Shown: positions 17,529-26,704, counted from the first letter of the stretch. The stretch: DNA of 64,000 bases from Solibacillus sp045640265 (GCA_045640265.1 JAZUES010000123.1:7707-71706); one strand, 5' to 3'. A program made the numbers and translations. Notes: generated by a model from the sequence alone, not told the origin.

Positions 17529-18033
17529 AGATTATCCCATCTTTCTTCAGAATAGACATTCTGTTATTTGCAAAAAATAACGCAAAAAATTCGCTATGTT
17601 GTACAAAGGATCAATAAAGAAACCTTTATACTTATTTATGTAATTTATATAGATGAAGCTATAATTCACTTTTTCACAATACAATACTATGTTTTGCATA
17701 TAATTATTCGATTTATTAGTAACTATAGTGAATATTACCATATTTTGAGTTTTGCTTTCAACCTAATTTTAACAATAGTCATAGTTCAAAAAACTCATTC
17801 TACTTCCCTTTTTTTGAAAAATTGACAAATTTAAAATTAAATAAGCAAACCCAAAAGACATTATCAACTCATTATTTGTAAGCTTTATCCAGTTCTGGTT
17901 CCCTTAATAAATCTATTTTTTTAAAATATATTTTTTCTTTTAAAATAAATAAAATCTTCTCAACCTAAATTCTTTAAATATGTAGTAAAATGGTTCATAA
18001 TTGTATAAAATGCTTATAAAGAGGTGTAATAGA
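17529..18033. other. gene-free AT-rich divergent regulatory region
   Basis: 505 bases between the AraC-type gene and the LytTR gene. The short frames here have no ribosome sites and are biased only by AT content. GAGGTG at 18021-18026 is the ribosome site of the LytTR gene. A TAAAAT hexamer near 17985 could be a -10 element, but no good -35 partner is seen. Confidence 0.45.
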
Positions 18034-18684
18034 GTGGATCCAAAACAAATCGAAGACATTATGGAAGTCATTAAAGAATTTTTCCCAGAGAATACGTCAA
18101 TTGCAATTTCAGATACAAATGAGTATTTATACTACCAACCAAGTAAAAAGGTAGATTTAAAAATTAAACCTGGCGATCCAATCAAAGAAGGTTCAGCTGC
18201 ATACAAAGCACTAACGTACGGTCAAAAAATCAATTCGTATATTGAATCTGATGTATTCGGCGTACCATACTACGGAATGAGTATCCCTCTAATTGAAGAA
18301 GGAGAAACAAAAGGTGCCATTACAGCTATTTTCCCACAGAAACCATCGCCATTTTTAACAAACTACATTACTGTTAAAATCGATGACTGCTGGTACCCAA
18401 TTAAACATAATCAAGTCATTTACTTAGAAACACAATTACGAAAAACATTCGTTAAAACGATGCATCGTGAAGGCTATCACCGCTTAAACTTAAGTGATTT
18501 AGAGTTATTCCTTGCACCTGACTCATTTATTCGATGCCACCGTTCATACATCGTAAATATCGATTTCATTGAAGAAATTCAACCAGATTCACATTCGACA
18601 TTCCTATTAATTATGAAAGACGGTACACGCATTCCTGTTAGCCAACGTTATGCTAGTTATTTCCGTCGTTCTTTAGGATTCTAA
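18034..18684 (+). CDS. LytTR-domain transcriptional regulator with N-terminal sensor
   Basis: 216-residue regulator. Residues 1 to about 115 form a PAS/Cache-like sensor, similar to regions of chemotaxis receptors (IAISDTNEYLYYQPSKK, then FGVPYYGMSIPL). Residues about 120-216 form a LytTR DNA-binding domain (SFIRCHRSYIVN and IPVSQRYASYFRRSL). There is no receiver domain, so it is a one-component system rather than a phosphorelay target. The start is GTG at 18034, seven bases after GAGGTG; the TTG at 18001 is not supported. It lies directly upstream of the CoA-transferase gene and probably controls it. Confidence 0.88.
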   Translation: MDPKQIEDIMEVIKEFFPENTSIAISDTNEYLYYQPSKKVDLKIKPGDPIKEGSAAYKALTYGQKINSYIESDVFGVPYYGMSIPLIEEGETKGAITAIFPQKPSPFLTNYITVKIDDCWYPIKHNQVIYLETQLRKTFVKTMHREGYHRLNLSDLELFLAPDSFIRCHRSYIVNIDFIEEIQPDSHSTFLLIMKDGTRIPVSQRYASYFRRSLGF

Positions 18685-18694
18685 TAAGTGATAT

Positions 18695-18727
18695 AGCGAC
18701 TTGCTTAACAGCAAGTCGCTTTTTTGT
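18695..18727 (+). terminator. terminator of the LytTR gene
   Basis: AGCGACTTGC / GCAAGTCGCT (18695-18704 with 18711-18720), perfect 10-bp stem, 6-nt loop, then TTTTTT. Confidence 0.9.
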
Positions 18728-19038
18728 TTTAATCCCGTATAAATCCAGCAATGCCAATTGATCTTTTTCCCCTCTTTTCCTATCGTTATTGCACAAATCT
18801 GCTAAGTTACACCCTAAACATTTTCCGTTAAATAACATTTTATTGTCGAATTATCGTTTTATTTCTCTAAAATTCATTTTTTAAGCGCTTTTATGCTATC
18901 CGTGGAGATAATGTGACAACTTGATGATATTATTAAGACAACTACCAGTTCATTAGCTGGTAAAAAAAACAGAAAATTCTTCTAATATTTCCTGTTCGCT
19001 CTTAACCATCAAAATTTTTTTAGGGGAGGATTTTTATA
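18728..19038 (+). promoter_or_regulatory. upstream region of the CoA-transferase gene
   Basis: About 310 bases without a gene. It contains a cre-like site (18880-18893), a small inverted repeat ACCAG/CTGGT near 18949-18962, and a GGGGAGGA ribosome site at 19022-19029. I cannot name a single convincing sigma-A promoter. Confidence 0.5.
18880..18893. promoter_or_regulatory. candidate catabolite-responsive element (cre)
   Basis: TTTAAGCGCTTTTA holds the core AAGCGCTT and fits the CcpA consensus TGWAARCGYTWNCW at 12 of 14 positions. Its place ~150 bases before an acetate-related gene fits carbon catabolite control. It is inferred from the motif only. Confidence 0.4.
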
Positions 19039-20559
19039 ATGGATCCACGAGTTGAGAAACGTTTAGGTTTAAAACAATTAGCAGATAAAGTTATGTCTGC
19101 ACAAGAAGCTGCTGCTTTAATTGAAGACGGTAGTGTAGTAGGTATGTCAGGCTTTACTCGCGCTGGAGATGCAAAAGTTGTCCCAATGGCATTAGTAGAG
19201 CGCGCTAAAAATGAAAAATTCAAAATTGATGTATATACAGGGGCTTCATTAGGTCCTGAAGTTGATAACCACTTAGCAGCTGCTGGTGTTATTAACAAAC
19301 GTAGTCCTTTCCAAGGTGACCGCGTAATGCGTGGTTTAATCAACGCTGGTGAAATTTCTTACGTGGATGCTCACCTTTCTCATAATGCTGAATTAGTTCG
19401 TCAAGGTATTATCGGACCTATCAAGCATGCAATCATTGAAGCAGTAGCTATTACAGAAGACGGTGAAATTATCCCAACAACTTCTGTTGGTAACTCTCCA
19501 ATCTTTGCTCAATATGCAGAAAACATCATTGTCGAGCTAAACATTGCTCATCCAGAAACAATGATCGGTATTCACGACATCTATGTTCCTGGTGAACAAG
19601 GTAAGCGTGAACCATTACCTATAACAAGTGCTGAACAACGCATTGGTACAAAAGGTATCAAAGTTGACCCAGCTAAAATCCAAGCAATCGTTATTTCTGA
19701 AGAGCCAGATGCGCCTTCATTAATTGTTCCTCCAGATGAGGAAACACAAACAATGGCTAACCACTTATTAGATTTCTTCCGTTCTGAAATCAAAGCGGGT
19801 CGTTTAACGAATGAATTAATGCCATTACAATCGGGTGTAGGTTCTGTAGCAAATGCTGTATTAGATGGCTTTGCTGATTCAGAATTCGAAAACCTAGTCG
19901 TATCTTCTGAAGTATTACAAGATGCTGTATTCAACTTAATCGACGCTGGTAAAGTTAAATTTGCAGCTGCAACTTCAATTACTTTAACTGAAGAATTACA
20001 ACAAAAAGTTTATGGCAACTTAGAAAAATATGCTGACAAAATTTTATTACGTCCACAAGAAATCTCTAACCACCCAGAGCTTATCCGTCGTTTAGGTTTA
20101 ATCTCTATCAATACTGCTCTTGAGTTAGACATTTATGGTAACGTAAACTCTACACACGTTTCAGGTACAAAAATGATGAACGGTATCGGTGGTTCTGGTG
20201 ACTTCGCGCGTAACGCTCGTCTTGGTATCTTCGTAACGAAATCATACGCTAAAGGTGGCGCGATTTCTTCAATCGTACCAATGGTTTCTCACGTAGATCA
20301 CACTGAACATGATGTAGATGTAATCGTAACTGAACAAGGTATTGCTGACTTACGTGGCTTATCTCCAAAAGAACGTGTACCTTTAATTATCAAAAACTGT
20401 GTACACCCTGATTACAAAGAGCAATTATGGGATTACTACAACCGTGCTGTTGAAGCAACAGGTAACGCTCAAACTCCTCACATCTTAGAGGAAGCTCTTT
20501 CTTGGCACGTAAACCTTGCTAAAAACAAAACAATGAAAATAGACGTTACTAAAGCGTAA
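19039..20559 (+). CDS. acetyl-CoA hydrolase/acetate (succinate) CoA-transferase family protein
   Basis: 506-residue enzyme of the Cat1/Ach1 class, expected to exchange CoA between acetate and succinate or a similar acid. The probable catalytic glutamate lies in VVSSEVLQDAVF. The C-terminal glycine-rich motif GIGGSGDFARNA and EQGIADLRGLSPKER are typical. A very strong ribosome site (GGGGAGGA) and regular codon use suggest high expression. It stands alone between the LytTR regulator and a clear terminator. Whether it works as a transferase or a hydrolase in the cell cannot be told from sequence. Confidence 0.9.
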   Translation: MDPRVEKRLGLKQLADKVMSAQEAAALIEDGSVVGMSGFTRAGDAKVVPMALVERAKNEKFKIDVYTGASLGPEVDNHLAAAGVINKRSPFQGDRVMRGLINAGEISYVDAHLSHNAELVRQGIIGPIKHAIIEAVAITEDGEIIPTTSVGNSPIFAQYAENIIVELNIAHPETMIGIHDIYVPGEQGKREPLPITSAEQRIGTKGIKVDPAKIQAIVISEEPDAPSLIVPPDEETQTMANHLLDFFRSEIKAGRLTNELMPLQSGVGSVANAVLDGFADSEFENLVVSSEVLQDAVFNLIDAGKVKFAAATSITLTEELQQKVYGNLEKYADKILLRPQEISNHPELIRRLGLISINTALELDIYGNVNSTHVSGTKMMNGIGGSGDFARNARLGIFVTKSYAKGGAISSIVPMVSHVDHTEHDVDVIVTEQGIADLRGLSPKERVPLIIKNCVHPDYKEQLWDYYNRAVEATGNAQTPHILEEALSWHVNLAKNKTMKIDVTKA

Positions 20560-20580
20560 TTAGCTTAATTTTTAAATTTA

Positions 20581-20617
20581 AAGGCCATGAGATCATTAGG
20601 ATCTCATGGCCTTTTAT
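20581..20617. terminator. bidirectional terminator after the CoA-transferase gene
   Basis: Perfect 14-bp stem (20581-20594 with 20600-20613), 5-nt loop, then TTTT. It also ends at the stop codon of the converging gene. Confidence 0.9.
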
Positions 20618-20940
20618 TATTCGTTGTGTTGTTTATAATTGTAATCATTAATCGTCTTTTGCGCGCCACCTTCACTTATGAACTTGTTCTCGTCGACTTG
20701 TAGCGGATTGGCAGCCGCTTCAGCAATATCTGCAATAACACCTATTTCGTTGCTTACTTCCATGTTGGCAGATGCGCCTTGGAAGTTTGACTTTTGTTCA
20801 TTCATTGCATTTGTGGTCTTCATTTTAGCTGCATTAATAAAATCCATCGCTTTATCACGATTTTCCTTTTTACGTAAGAACGATGCAGCTCCTGCTAATA
20901 GACCTGCTACTACGACACCTTTACCTTTTAATTTTGCCAT
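20617..20940 (-). CDS. hypothetical protein, 107 residues
   Basis: A small protein beginning MAKLKGKGVVVAGLLAGAA, with a short hydrophobic glycine/alanine-rich segment (residues 8-22) and then a Lys/Asn/Ala-rich soluble part. The segment could be a weak membrane anchor. GGAGGG precedes the ATG. I do not recognise a domain. It converges on the CoA-transferase gene and shares its terminator. Confidence 0.7.
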   Translation of the reverse strand: MAKLKGKGVVVAGLLAGAASFLRKKENRDKAMDFINAAKMKTTNAMNEQKSNFQGASANMEVSNEIGVIADIAEAAANPLQVDENKFISEGGAQKTINDYNYKQHNE

Positions 20941-21092
20941 CTTAACATCCCTCCAAAATCACTTCATATGTCCATATTTATATTTCCCTAAATAACTTTT
21001 TTAAAACTTATAAATTAAGATTAAAATATTCGTTTTTTGGATAAATTATACATAAGTTTTGATACTACTACGAAATAAAAGGAGTACTGCCT

Positions 21093-21194
21093 ATGCAAAA
21101 TAAAGATATCGGCTATGAATGGACAGAGATTATGGCTCTTATCGGTGTCGCTTCTATTCTGACTGCTATTATTTCTCTTTTTGTTACCATTTAA
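21093..21194 (+). CDS. 33-residue single-span membrane protein
   Basis: Frame starting MQNKDIGYEWTE, with one hydrophobic helix from about residue 14 to the end (IMALIGVASILTAIISLF). AAAAGGAG is 8 nt before the ATG, and a terminator follows within 12 bases of the stop, so it looks like a complete transcription unit. No family is known to me. Such small single-span proteins often bind a larger membrane partner, but none is indicated here. Confidence 0.6.
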   Translation: MQNKDIGYEWTEIMALIGVASILTAIISLFVTI

Positions 21195-21203
21195 TTTTAT
21201 ATA

Positions 21204-21250
21204 AAAGAGGCTAGCCGGAATTGAAGTTATCCGATTAGCCTCTTCATTTT
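21204..21250. terminator. bidirectional terminator between the 33-residue ORF and GNAT gene
   Basis: AAGAGGCTA ... TAGCCTCTT, with an inner CGGA/TCCG extension. T-rich sequence follows on the plus strand, and the converging GNAT gene ends at 21250. Confidence 0.75.
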
Positions 21251-21531
21251 TATGCTTTTATATCATCGTATGCATCACTTTTTTCAAATGCTGATACGAC
21301 ATATGAACAAATGGCATTCATTTTGTAATTGTTTTTTCGCGCATAATCTGCCGCTGCATTTAACAACTTTTGGGCTACCCCTTGCCCTCTTAGTGCATCA
21401 GAAACATATGTGTGATTCATGTTCATGACACCCTCACGCAATTCCCATGTAATTTCTGCAATACGTTCCCCATCTACACTGTACTCAAATGCACCATGAT
21501 TATTTCCTTTATCACTGTACGTAAATTCCAT
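21250..21531 (-). CDS. GNAT family N-acetyltransferase, short YjdJ/NATD1 type
   Basis: 93-residue protein of the minimal GNAT class. It has the CoA-binding signature LRGQGVAQKLL in the middle, preceded by the NHTYVSDAL strand and followed by the conserved AICSYV. This short class carries only the CoA-binding core, and its physiological substrate is unknown. A GGGAGG site precedes the ATG. Confidence 0.87.
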   Translation of the reverse strand: MEFTYSDKGNNHGAFEYSVDGERIAEITWELREGVMNMNHTYVSDALRGQGVAQKLLNAAADYARKNNYKMNAICSYVVSAFEKSDAYDDIKA

Positions 21532-21616
21532 ATGTTTTCCTCCCTCTTTGTGTCTTCAATTTAAAATGCAATTAGCGGGATGAAGAAAGTCCCACCGATT
21601 GAAGTTTCCTTAATGA

Positions 21617-22537
21617 TTAATCTTTTGAAAACCATGATGAAAGTGTATCAATCAGATTCGTGAAAAAGTTTTTTACACTTTGCCAGAAGCCCTCATCTTC
21701 TAGAATAGCGCCAAATTTTTCTTCGAATTTTGAGCTTAGATCAGTTAATTGAGAAGATAATTTGCTAAAATCAATGTTTAAATTACTAATACGGTCCATC
21801 AAATCAACTAACAATTGACGGTCTTTATCACTTAAATTAATTTGGAATTTATCTAATTGGTCTTCTACAATTTTTTGTACTTCTTCTTTTGATTCTGGTT
21901 TGTTTTCAGCAATCGCTTTTTTAATTTGCGTTAATAGCTCTGCTACTTGTGCATCAGATACACCTGCTGATTCTGCAAGTGAAGTCGCAACAGATAATTC
22001 ATCGTTCGCAACGTCTGTACGTTCGATATCTAATGTTTCCCCTGTTTTCACTTCATATGCTTTATATATACCTACTAACGCAGAGTGACCTGTTACTGGT
22101 TTAGGCGCTGCAATTTCTACAACGGCATCTTCAATACCAGCTGTTAACATGGCACTCGCATACATTTCAGATGTTACTTGTGTAATATTATCGGGTGTAA
22201 CGATACTTATTGTTAAGCCCTTACCTTCGTCTTGGCGCGTTATTTTAGCCGAAGAGAACATACGTGAACTTGGGTTACTATCTTTAATATACTTTGCTAA
22301 ATCTTGTCCTGAAATTGTAATTTCATCGACTTCTGTTTCTTGATCAACACGTAACGCGGTTTTGACAATTTCTTTTTCATCCTCAGATAAATTACTGCCG
22401 TACACGACAATTGGTACTCCTAGTTTTTCATTAATCGGATTTTTTTGTTCCGATGTTGCTGCGAATGCATTCATTGGTAATACTACTGATACCATTAGTG
22501 CAAGTGCCGCAACAAATGATAGCCATTTTTGTTTCAT
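21617..22537 (-). CDS. DUF1002 secreted protein
   Basis: 306 residues. A Sec signal peptide (about 1-26, ending MNAFA) is followed by the DUF1002 region (GVPIVVYGSNLSEDEK; then ITGHSAL-type GHSALVGIYKAYE). The C-terminal ~110 residues are coiled-coil-like (VQKIVEDQLDKFQINLSDKDRQLLVDL) and end in FFTNLIDTLSSWF. Upstream in-frame codons to 22573 were discarded because AAAGGGGG lies just before the ATG at 22537. The function of DUF1002 proteins is not known. It is expected to be extracellular. Confidence 0.87.
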   Translation of the reverse strand: MKQKWLSFVAALALMVSVVLPMNAFAATSEQKNPINEKLGVPIVVYGSNLSEDEKEIVKTALRVDQETEVDEITISGQDLAKYIKDSNPSSRMFSSAKITRQDEGKGLTISIVTPDNITQVTSEMYASAMLTAGIEDAVVEIAAPKPVTGHSALVGIYKAYEVKTGETLDIERTDVANDELSVATSLAESAGVSDAQVAELLTQIKKAIAENKPESKEEVQKIVEDQLDKFQINLSDKDRQLLVDLMDRISNLNIDFSKLSSQLTDLSSKFEEKFGAILEDEGFWQSVKNFFTNLIDTLSSWFSKD

Positions 22538-22623
22538 GTTAAATATGCCCCCTTTACAAATGTACAATACCATCTTTACCTATTATGCGTAAAAAAGCTA
22601 TACATTCATTTAATAGTACGTAT

Positions 22624-22660
22624 AAAAAAAGCAAAAGGTTTCCAACTTCACCCTTTGCTT
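22624..22660 (-). terminator. terminator of cvfB
   Basis: AAGCAAAGGG / CCTTTTGCTT pairing (22651-22660 with 22629-22638) and a run of seven T residues on the minus strand, just after the cvfB stop codon. Confidence 0.75.
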
Positions 22661-22679
22661 ATCTTACTTTATCTTTTAA

Positions 22680-23537
22680 TTAAACAATTTCTGTCCAACC
22701 GTCTTTTTGCATAATTTTTCGTGCTTTCATTAATGTTCCTAGTGCACGTTTGAAAGCACCTTTACTCATGCCAAACATTTCTTGAACTTCTTCAGGTGTT
22801 GATTTATCACTGAATGGCATTTTACCGCCTACACTTTCTAAGTACGCTAAGATTTTATCAGCATCTTCACCTAAGCGCTCGTGTTTGCGTGGTAATAATG
22901 AGCCGTTTAACGAGCCGTCTTCTTTTACATCAATGATACGAACTTGTACATCTTGTCCTAAACGTGGCTCTGATTTCATTTCGGATTCATGGACAAAAAT
23001 ACGATGTGGTGTTTCTACACCAAGTAAAAATGAACCTACAGGTAATAAACGGTATGGACGTGCAGTAATATTTTTATTGAACGCATCTTCCGCCGCAACT
23101 TCATACATGTCATTTACTTTCTCTTCGGTAATTAAGCGCCCAAATAAATCACCATTACGATCTGTACGCAATGTCATATACAAGTGATCGCCTGCTTCTG
23201 GCCATACTTCTTGAATTACTGGTAAATCCTCTGCGCGTACTAATACTTCACGCGATGTACCAATATCACAAAATGCGCCTTCTTTTGTCACTTTCAATAC
23301 ACGTGCCCAACCATAGTCAGCTTCCGTAATATGTGGCACCATCGTTGTTGCTTGTAACTCGCCTCGACGGTCTGTGTATAAAAATACTTTTACATGTTCA
23401 CCAATTGTTAGCGTTTCTTCTACATCTGATGCATTTAAAGGAATTTCTAATTCCCCATTTGTTAAAATATAACGCGACCCTTGTTCTTCTAATACCGTTA
23501 AGTCAACAACTTGTCCTGATTTCATTAATTGATTCAT
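22680..23537 (-). CDS. cvfB: S1-like RNA-binding protein, CvfB/YitL family
   Basis: 285-residue protein with consecutive S1-like OB folds (GQVVDLTVLEEQGSRYIL; DYGWARVLKVTKEGAFCDIG; LPVGSFLLGVETPHRIFVHES) and a C-terminal winged helix (SDKSTPEEVQEMFGMSKGAFKRAL). In Staphylococcus aureus CvfB affects virulence gene expression and binds RNA. AAAGGAG is six bases before the ATG at 23537; the longer frame to 23564 is not used. It follows mntR by 26 bases, so the pair may be co-transcribed. Confidence 0.9.
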   Translation of the reverse strand: MNQLMKSGQVVDLTVLEEQGSRYILTNGELEIPLNASDVEETLTIGEHVKVFLYTDRRGELQATTMVPHITEADYGWARVLKVTKEGAFCDIGTSREVLVRAEDLPVIQEVWPEAGDHLYMTLRTDRNGDLFGRLITEEKVNDMYEVAAEDAFNKNITARPYRLLPVGSFLLGVETPHRIFVHESEMKSEPRLGQDVQVRIIDVKEDGSLNGSLLPRKHERLGEDADKILAYLESVGGKMPFSDKSTPEEVQEMFGMSKGAFKRALGTLMKARKIMQKDGWTEIV

Positions 23538-23563
23538 GTTATTCTCCTTTTTCTTGTTAATCA

Positions 23564-23983
23564 TTACATACTATGATTTGACTTCATTTCTTCTAGCTTC
23601 CTTGTCAGTTCAGGCTGTTCTTCTAAAAGCTGAACAAGATCCGCAATACGGTCGATCGAATTCCAACTTAAATGATGTTCAATCCCCTCAACATCGTCAT
23701 AAATACGTTCCTCATCGACCCCAATTAATCGTAAAAGTTGCTCTAACAATTCATGACGCTGTACAAGTCGCTTCCCTAACTTTTGACCTTTTGGCGTCAA
23801 TGTTAAGCCTCTATATTTTTCGTAGACTAAATAGCCGTCTTTATCCAATTTTTGAACCATTTTTGTAACTGAGGAAGGTAGAACAGATAAAGCTTCCGCG
23901 ATATCAGACACACGAGCATATCCTTTATTATCAATAAGTAAATAAATTTGTTCGATGTGATCCTCCATACTAGGTGTTGGCAT
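23564..23983 (-). CDS. mntR: manganese-dependent regulator MntR (DtxR family)
   Basis: 139-residue Mn2+-sensing repressor of manganese uptake genes. The winged helix is near residues 22-60 (RVSDIAEALSVLPSSVTKMVQKLD). The metal ligands known from B. subtilis MntR are all at the same positions: Asp8, Glu11, His77, Glu99, Glu102 and His103. Asp8 together with Glu99 marks it as MntR rather than an iron-sensing DtxR. No manganese transporter is in the window. GAGAGGGA precedes the ATG. Confidence 0.97.
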   Translation of the reverse strand: MPTPSMEDHIEQIYLLIDNKGYARVSDIAEALSVLPSSVTKMVQKLDKDGYLVYEKYRGLTLTPKGQKLGKRLVQRHELLEQLLRLIGVDEERIYDDVEGIEHHLSWNSIDRIADLVQLLEEQPELTRKLEEMKSNHSM

Positions 23984-24091
23984 AACTGTTCCCTCTCTTT
24001 CAAAATGCTACTTTCAGTTTACTACAATTTTGCGCAAAAAGTTAACTGAAAACGGTACAGGTTATTGAACTGAACTTTTATGGTATTTCAA

Positions 24092-24132
24092 AAAACAAAA
24101 AGGATACCAAAAAACTGAAATTTGGCATCCTT
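24092..24132 (-). terminator. terminator of the ComFB-family gene
   Basis: AAGGATGCCA / TGGTATCCTT pairing (24123-24132 with 24100-24109) followed on the minus strand by T-rich sequence. Confidence 0.7.
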
Positions 24133-24137
24133 GCTTT

Positions 24138-24416
24138 TTAATGATTTGGATTTTTACTTACCACATGAAGAGCTCGAATAATTTGTTTGTTAATTTCTTC
24201 TATACTTTCTGGCGTATTTAATTGCTTAAAAACGGCATCTCTCGATTTTTCAGATGCTACGTACTTTGTAGGCAAAGCATTTAATGCAATTGCATTTACA
24301 TCCATTTCACATTGTTCACAATGACAAAATGTTTGATATTCTACACCATGCAGTAAAAATCCAACAAGACCCCGAACTATCTCCTCCGTTACATTCACTA
24401 ACTTAACATTTGACAT
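24138..24416 (-). CDS. ComFB-family protein
   Basis: 92-residue protein related to late competence protein ComFB. The Cys pair region CHCEQCEMDVNAIALNALP and the following KYVASEK are the family core; in other members the cysteines can bind zinc and the family has been linked to cyclic dinucleotide binding. In B. subtilis comFB sits between comFA and comFC; here it is alone, with its own ribosome site (GAGGCG) and terminator. A competence role should therefore not be assumed. Confidence 0.8.
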   Translation of the reverse strand: MSNVKLVNVTEEIVRGLVGFLLHGVEYQTFCHCEQCEMDVNAIALNALPTKYVASEKSRDAVFKQLNTPESIEEINKQIIRALHVVSKNPNH

Positions 24417-24551
24417 TTATAACTATTCGCCTCATTTTAAAATTCTTTTCTACCCTTAATATTATAATGAAATGTTCAATAACTCAATATCTACTATAAA
24501 TGAAATGCAGCTATTTTTATATTTTAGTGCAATATTACCTATTCCATTACA

Positions 24552-26699
24552 TTATTTTGTGATTTTAAGACTACTTCGAATTCCTTTATGAATTTTTAAT
24601 AATCTCAAGGAATTCATTATAACTAATAATGTTGCACCCATATCCGCAAAAATAGCAATCCATAGTGTTAACCATCCTGGGATTACTAGTAATAGGGCTA
24701 CTAACTTTAGGCCTAATGCAAAAGTAATATTTTGTCGAATTACTTTTAGCGTTTTTTTGCTTAGCTTCATCGTGTACGGTAATTTGGTTAAATCATCATT
24801 CATAAATACTACTTGAGCTGTTTCAAGTGCCGCATCTGTTCCAGCTCCACCCATCGCAATCCCGATATTTGCAGCAGCTAATGCTGGTGCATCATTTACC
24901 CCATCTCCTACCATAGCAACTGAACCATATTGCTGTTGTAATTGCTTCATTGCTTGGAGTTTTTGTTCAGGTAACAATTGGGCTCGTACATCATCAATCA
25001 TTAATTGTTCAGCAATTTTGTCGGCAGTTGGCTTAGCGTCCCCCGTTAACATTACCGTATGTTGTACGTTAACATCATGTAGTGCCTTGATAACGGCCTT
25101 ACTTTCTTGACGTATTTGGTCAGCAATTGTTAGAATGCCTATTACCTGTTTTTCATTTGCAACGGCAATAACAGATTGGCCATTAGAAGCCAATTGTTCT
25201 ATTTCTTGCACCAACTTTTCCGAAACAGTTATGAAAGATTGAATCCAAGAAACACTACCAACATATATAGTTGCATTGTTAACTGTCGCATATGTGCCTT
25301 TTCCTGTAACAGACTGAAAGTTTTCTGCATTTGGAATATAAATTTTTTCATCAAACGCTTTCGATAAAATGGCTCGTGCTAATGGATGTTGTGATCTTTT
25401 TTCAACAGCTGCAATTTGCGCAAGTAATTGTTTTTCATCATATTCACCCATCGCCTTAATGACCATTACTTCTGGTTGACCCTTCGTTAACGTACCTGTC
25501 TTATCGAACGCAACAGCTTGAATTTGGCTTAATTCTTCTAAGTGCGCACCGCCTTTTATGAGCACGCCTTGTCTTGCTGCATTACCGATTGCAGTGACAA
25601 TAGCTACTGGAGTAGAAATGACTAAGGCACATGGACAGCCTACTACAAGTACCGCTAAACCTTGATACACCCAGTGCGACCAGTCGCCTGTAATTCCCCC
25701 TGGTACGAGCGCAACTATAAGCGCAACAATCATAATAGTTGGTGTATAGTATTTGGCAAATCGATCAACAAATTTTTGAGATGGTGCCTTTTCTGCCTGC
25801 GCCTCTTCTACTAAGTGAATAATTTTAGCAATTGTAGTATCTTCCACACGTTTCGTTACGTTTACTTCGAGTGCACCGTTTTCATTTAAGGTACCAGCAA
25901 AAACGCTATCTCCTTCTATTTTTGTAACTGGTATTGATTCGCCTGTAATGGCTGCTTGATTGACCGTTGATGTACCAGCAGTCACGACACCATCCATCGC
26001 AATTTTTTGTCCCGGCTTAATAATTAATGTATCGCCAATCCGGATAGCATCTGTTGTGACTTCCATTTCATGAAAATGTTCACCATGCGCTCGTTTAATC
26101 AATGCATGAGAAGGTGCAATATCAATCAATTGAGAAATTGATTGGCGTGCTTTATTCATTGAATACGTTTCTAACACTTCACTGACAGCAAATAAAAATA
26201 CAACAATAGCTGCCTCTTGCCATTCACCAATTACTGCCGCGCCAATAATTGCGATTGTTATTAACGTTTTCATATCAAAATCAAAATGCAGCAAGTTTTT
26301 TATTCCCGTAATAAAAATAGAAGAGCCTCCAACAATGATTGCGATTGCATAAAGACCAATTACTACAACATGTCCTTCTCCTAATGAAACACTACTAATG
26401 AATCCAGCGATAACAAACAATAGTGAAAACAGTGCTAATTGATTTTCTTTTTGTTTATAAATTGGTTCCTTTTTCATTACTTTCCTATCTTTTGCTAAAG
26501 ATACCTTTATACCGTCAAAGGCGCCTGCCTGCTCTAATTGTTCAACCGTTACGTCGCCCATAACCGTTAATTTGGCAGCACCAAAGTTCAGCTGTACATC
26601 CTCTACCGTTTCAATACCTCGTACGTTTCGTTCAAATTTAGCAGCACAATTGGCACATGATAAATTTTCTAACCGGTATTGTTCTGTTTTTTTTACCAT
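24552..26699 (-). CDS. cadA: heavy-metal P1B-type ATPase, Cd/Zn (Co) exporter
   Basis: 715-residue membrane pump exporting divalent soft metals. In order: N-terminal HMA domain with metal-binding CANC (Cys15, Cys18), membrane segments, TGES phosphatase loop, CPC motif in the sixth segment (VGCPCALVISTP), DKTGTL phosphorylation site, HP motif (RSQHPLA) and GDGVND hinge. CPC with cadC next door indicates Cd/Zn/Pb rather than copper. A GTG at 26708 overlaps the AAAGGAG site, so the ATG at 26699 is preferred. It begins 5 bases after the cadC stop codon and is co-transcribed with it. Confidence 0.95.
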   Translation of the reverse strand: MVKKTEQYRLENLSCANCAAKFERNVRGIETVEDVQLNFGAAKLTVMGDVTVEQLEQAGAFDGIKVSLAKDRKVMKKEPIYKQKENQLALFSLLFVIAGFISSVSLGEGHVVVIGLYAIAIIVGGSSIFITGIKNLLHFDFDMKTLITIAIIGAAVIGEWQEAAIVVFLFAVSEVLETYSMNKARQSISQLIDIAPSHALIKRAHGEHFHEMEVTTDAIRIGDTLIIKPGQKIAMDGVVTAGTSTVNQAAITGESIPVTKIEGDSVFAGTLNENGALEVNVTKRVEDTTIAKIIHLVEEAQAEKAPSQKFVDRFAKYYTPTIMIVALIVALVPGGITGDWSHWVYQGLAVLVVGCPCALVISTPVAIVTAIGNAARQGVLIKGGAHLEELSQIQAVAFDKTGTLTKGQPEVMVIKAMGEYDEKQLLAQIAAVEKRSQHPLARAILSKAFDEKIYIPNAENFQSVTGKGTYATVNNATIYVGSVSWIQSFITVSEKLVQEIEQLASNGQSVIAVANEKQVIGILTIADQIRQESKAVIKALHDVNVQHTVMLTGDAKPTADKIAEQLMIDDVRAQLLPEQKLQAMKQLQQQYGSVAMVGDGVNDAPALAAANIGIAMGGAGTDAALETAQVVFMNDDLTKLPYTMKLSKKTLKVIRQNITFALGLKLVALLLVIPGWLTLWIAIFADMGATLLVIMNSLRLLKIHKGIRSSLKITK

Positions 26700-26704
26700 G
26701 CTGC

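Noticed and set aside
17568..17825. 85-residue frame in the AraC/LytTR gap
   Set aside because: AT-driven frame without ribosome site, overlapped by a similar frame on the other strand.
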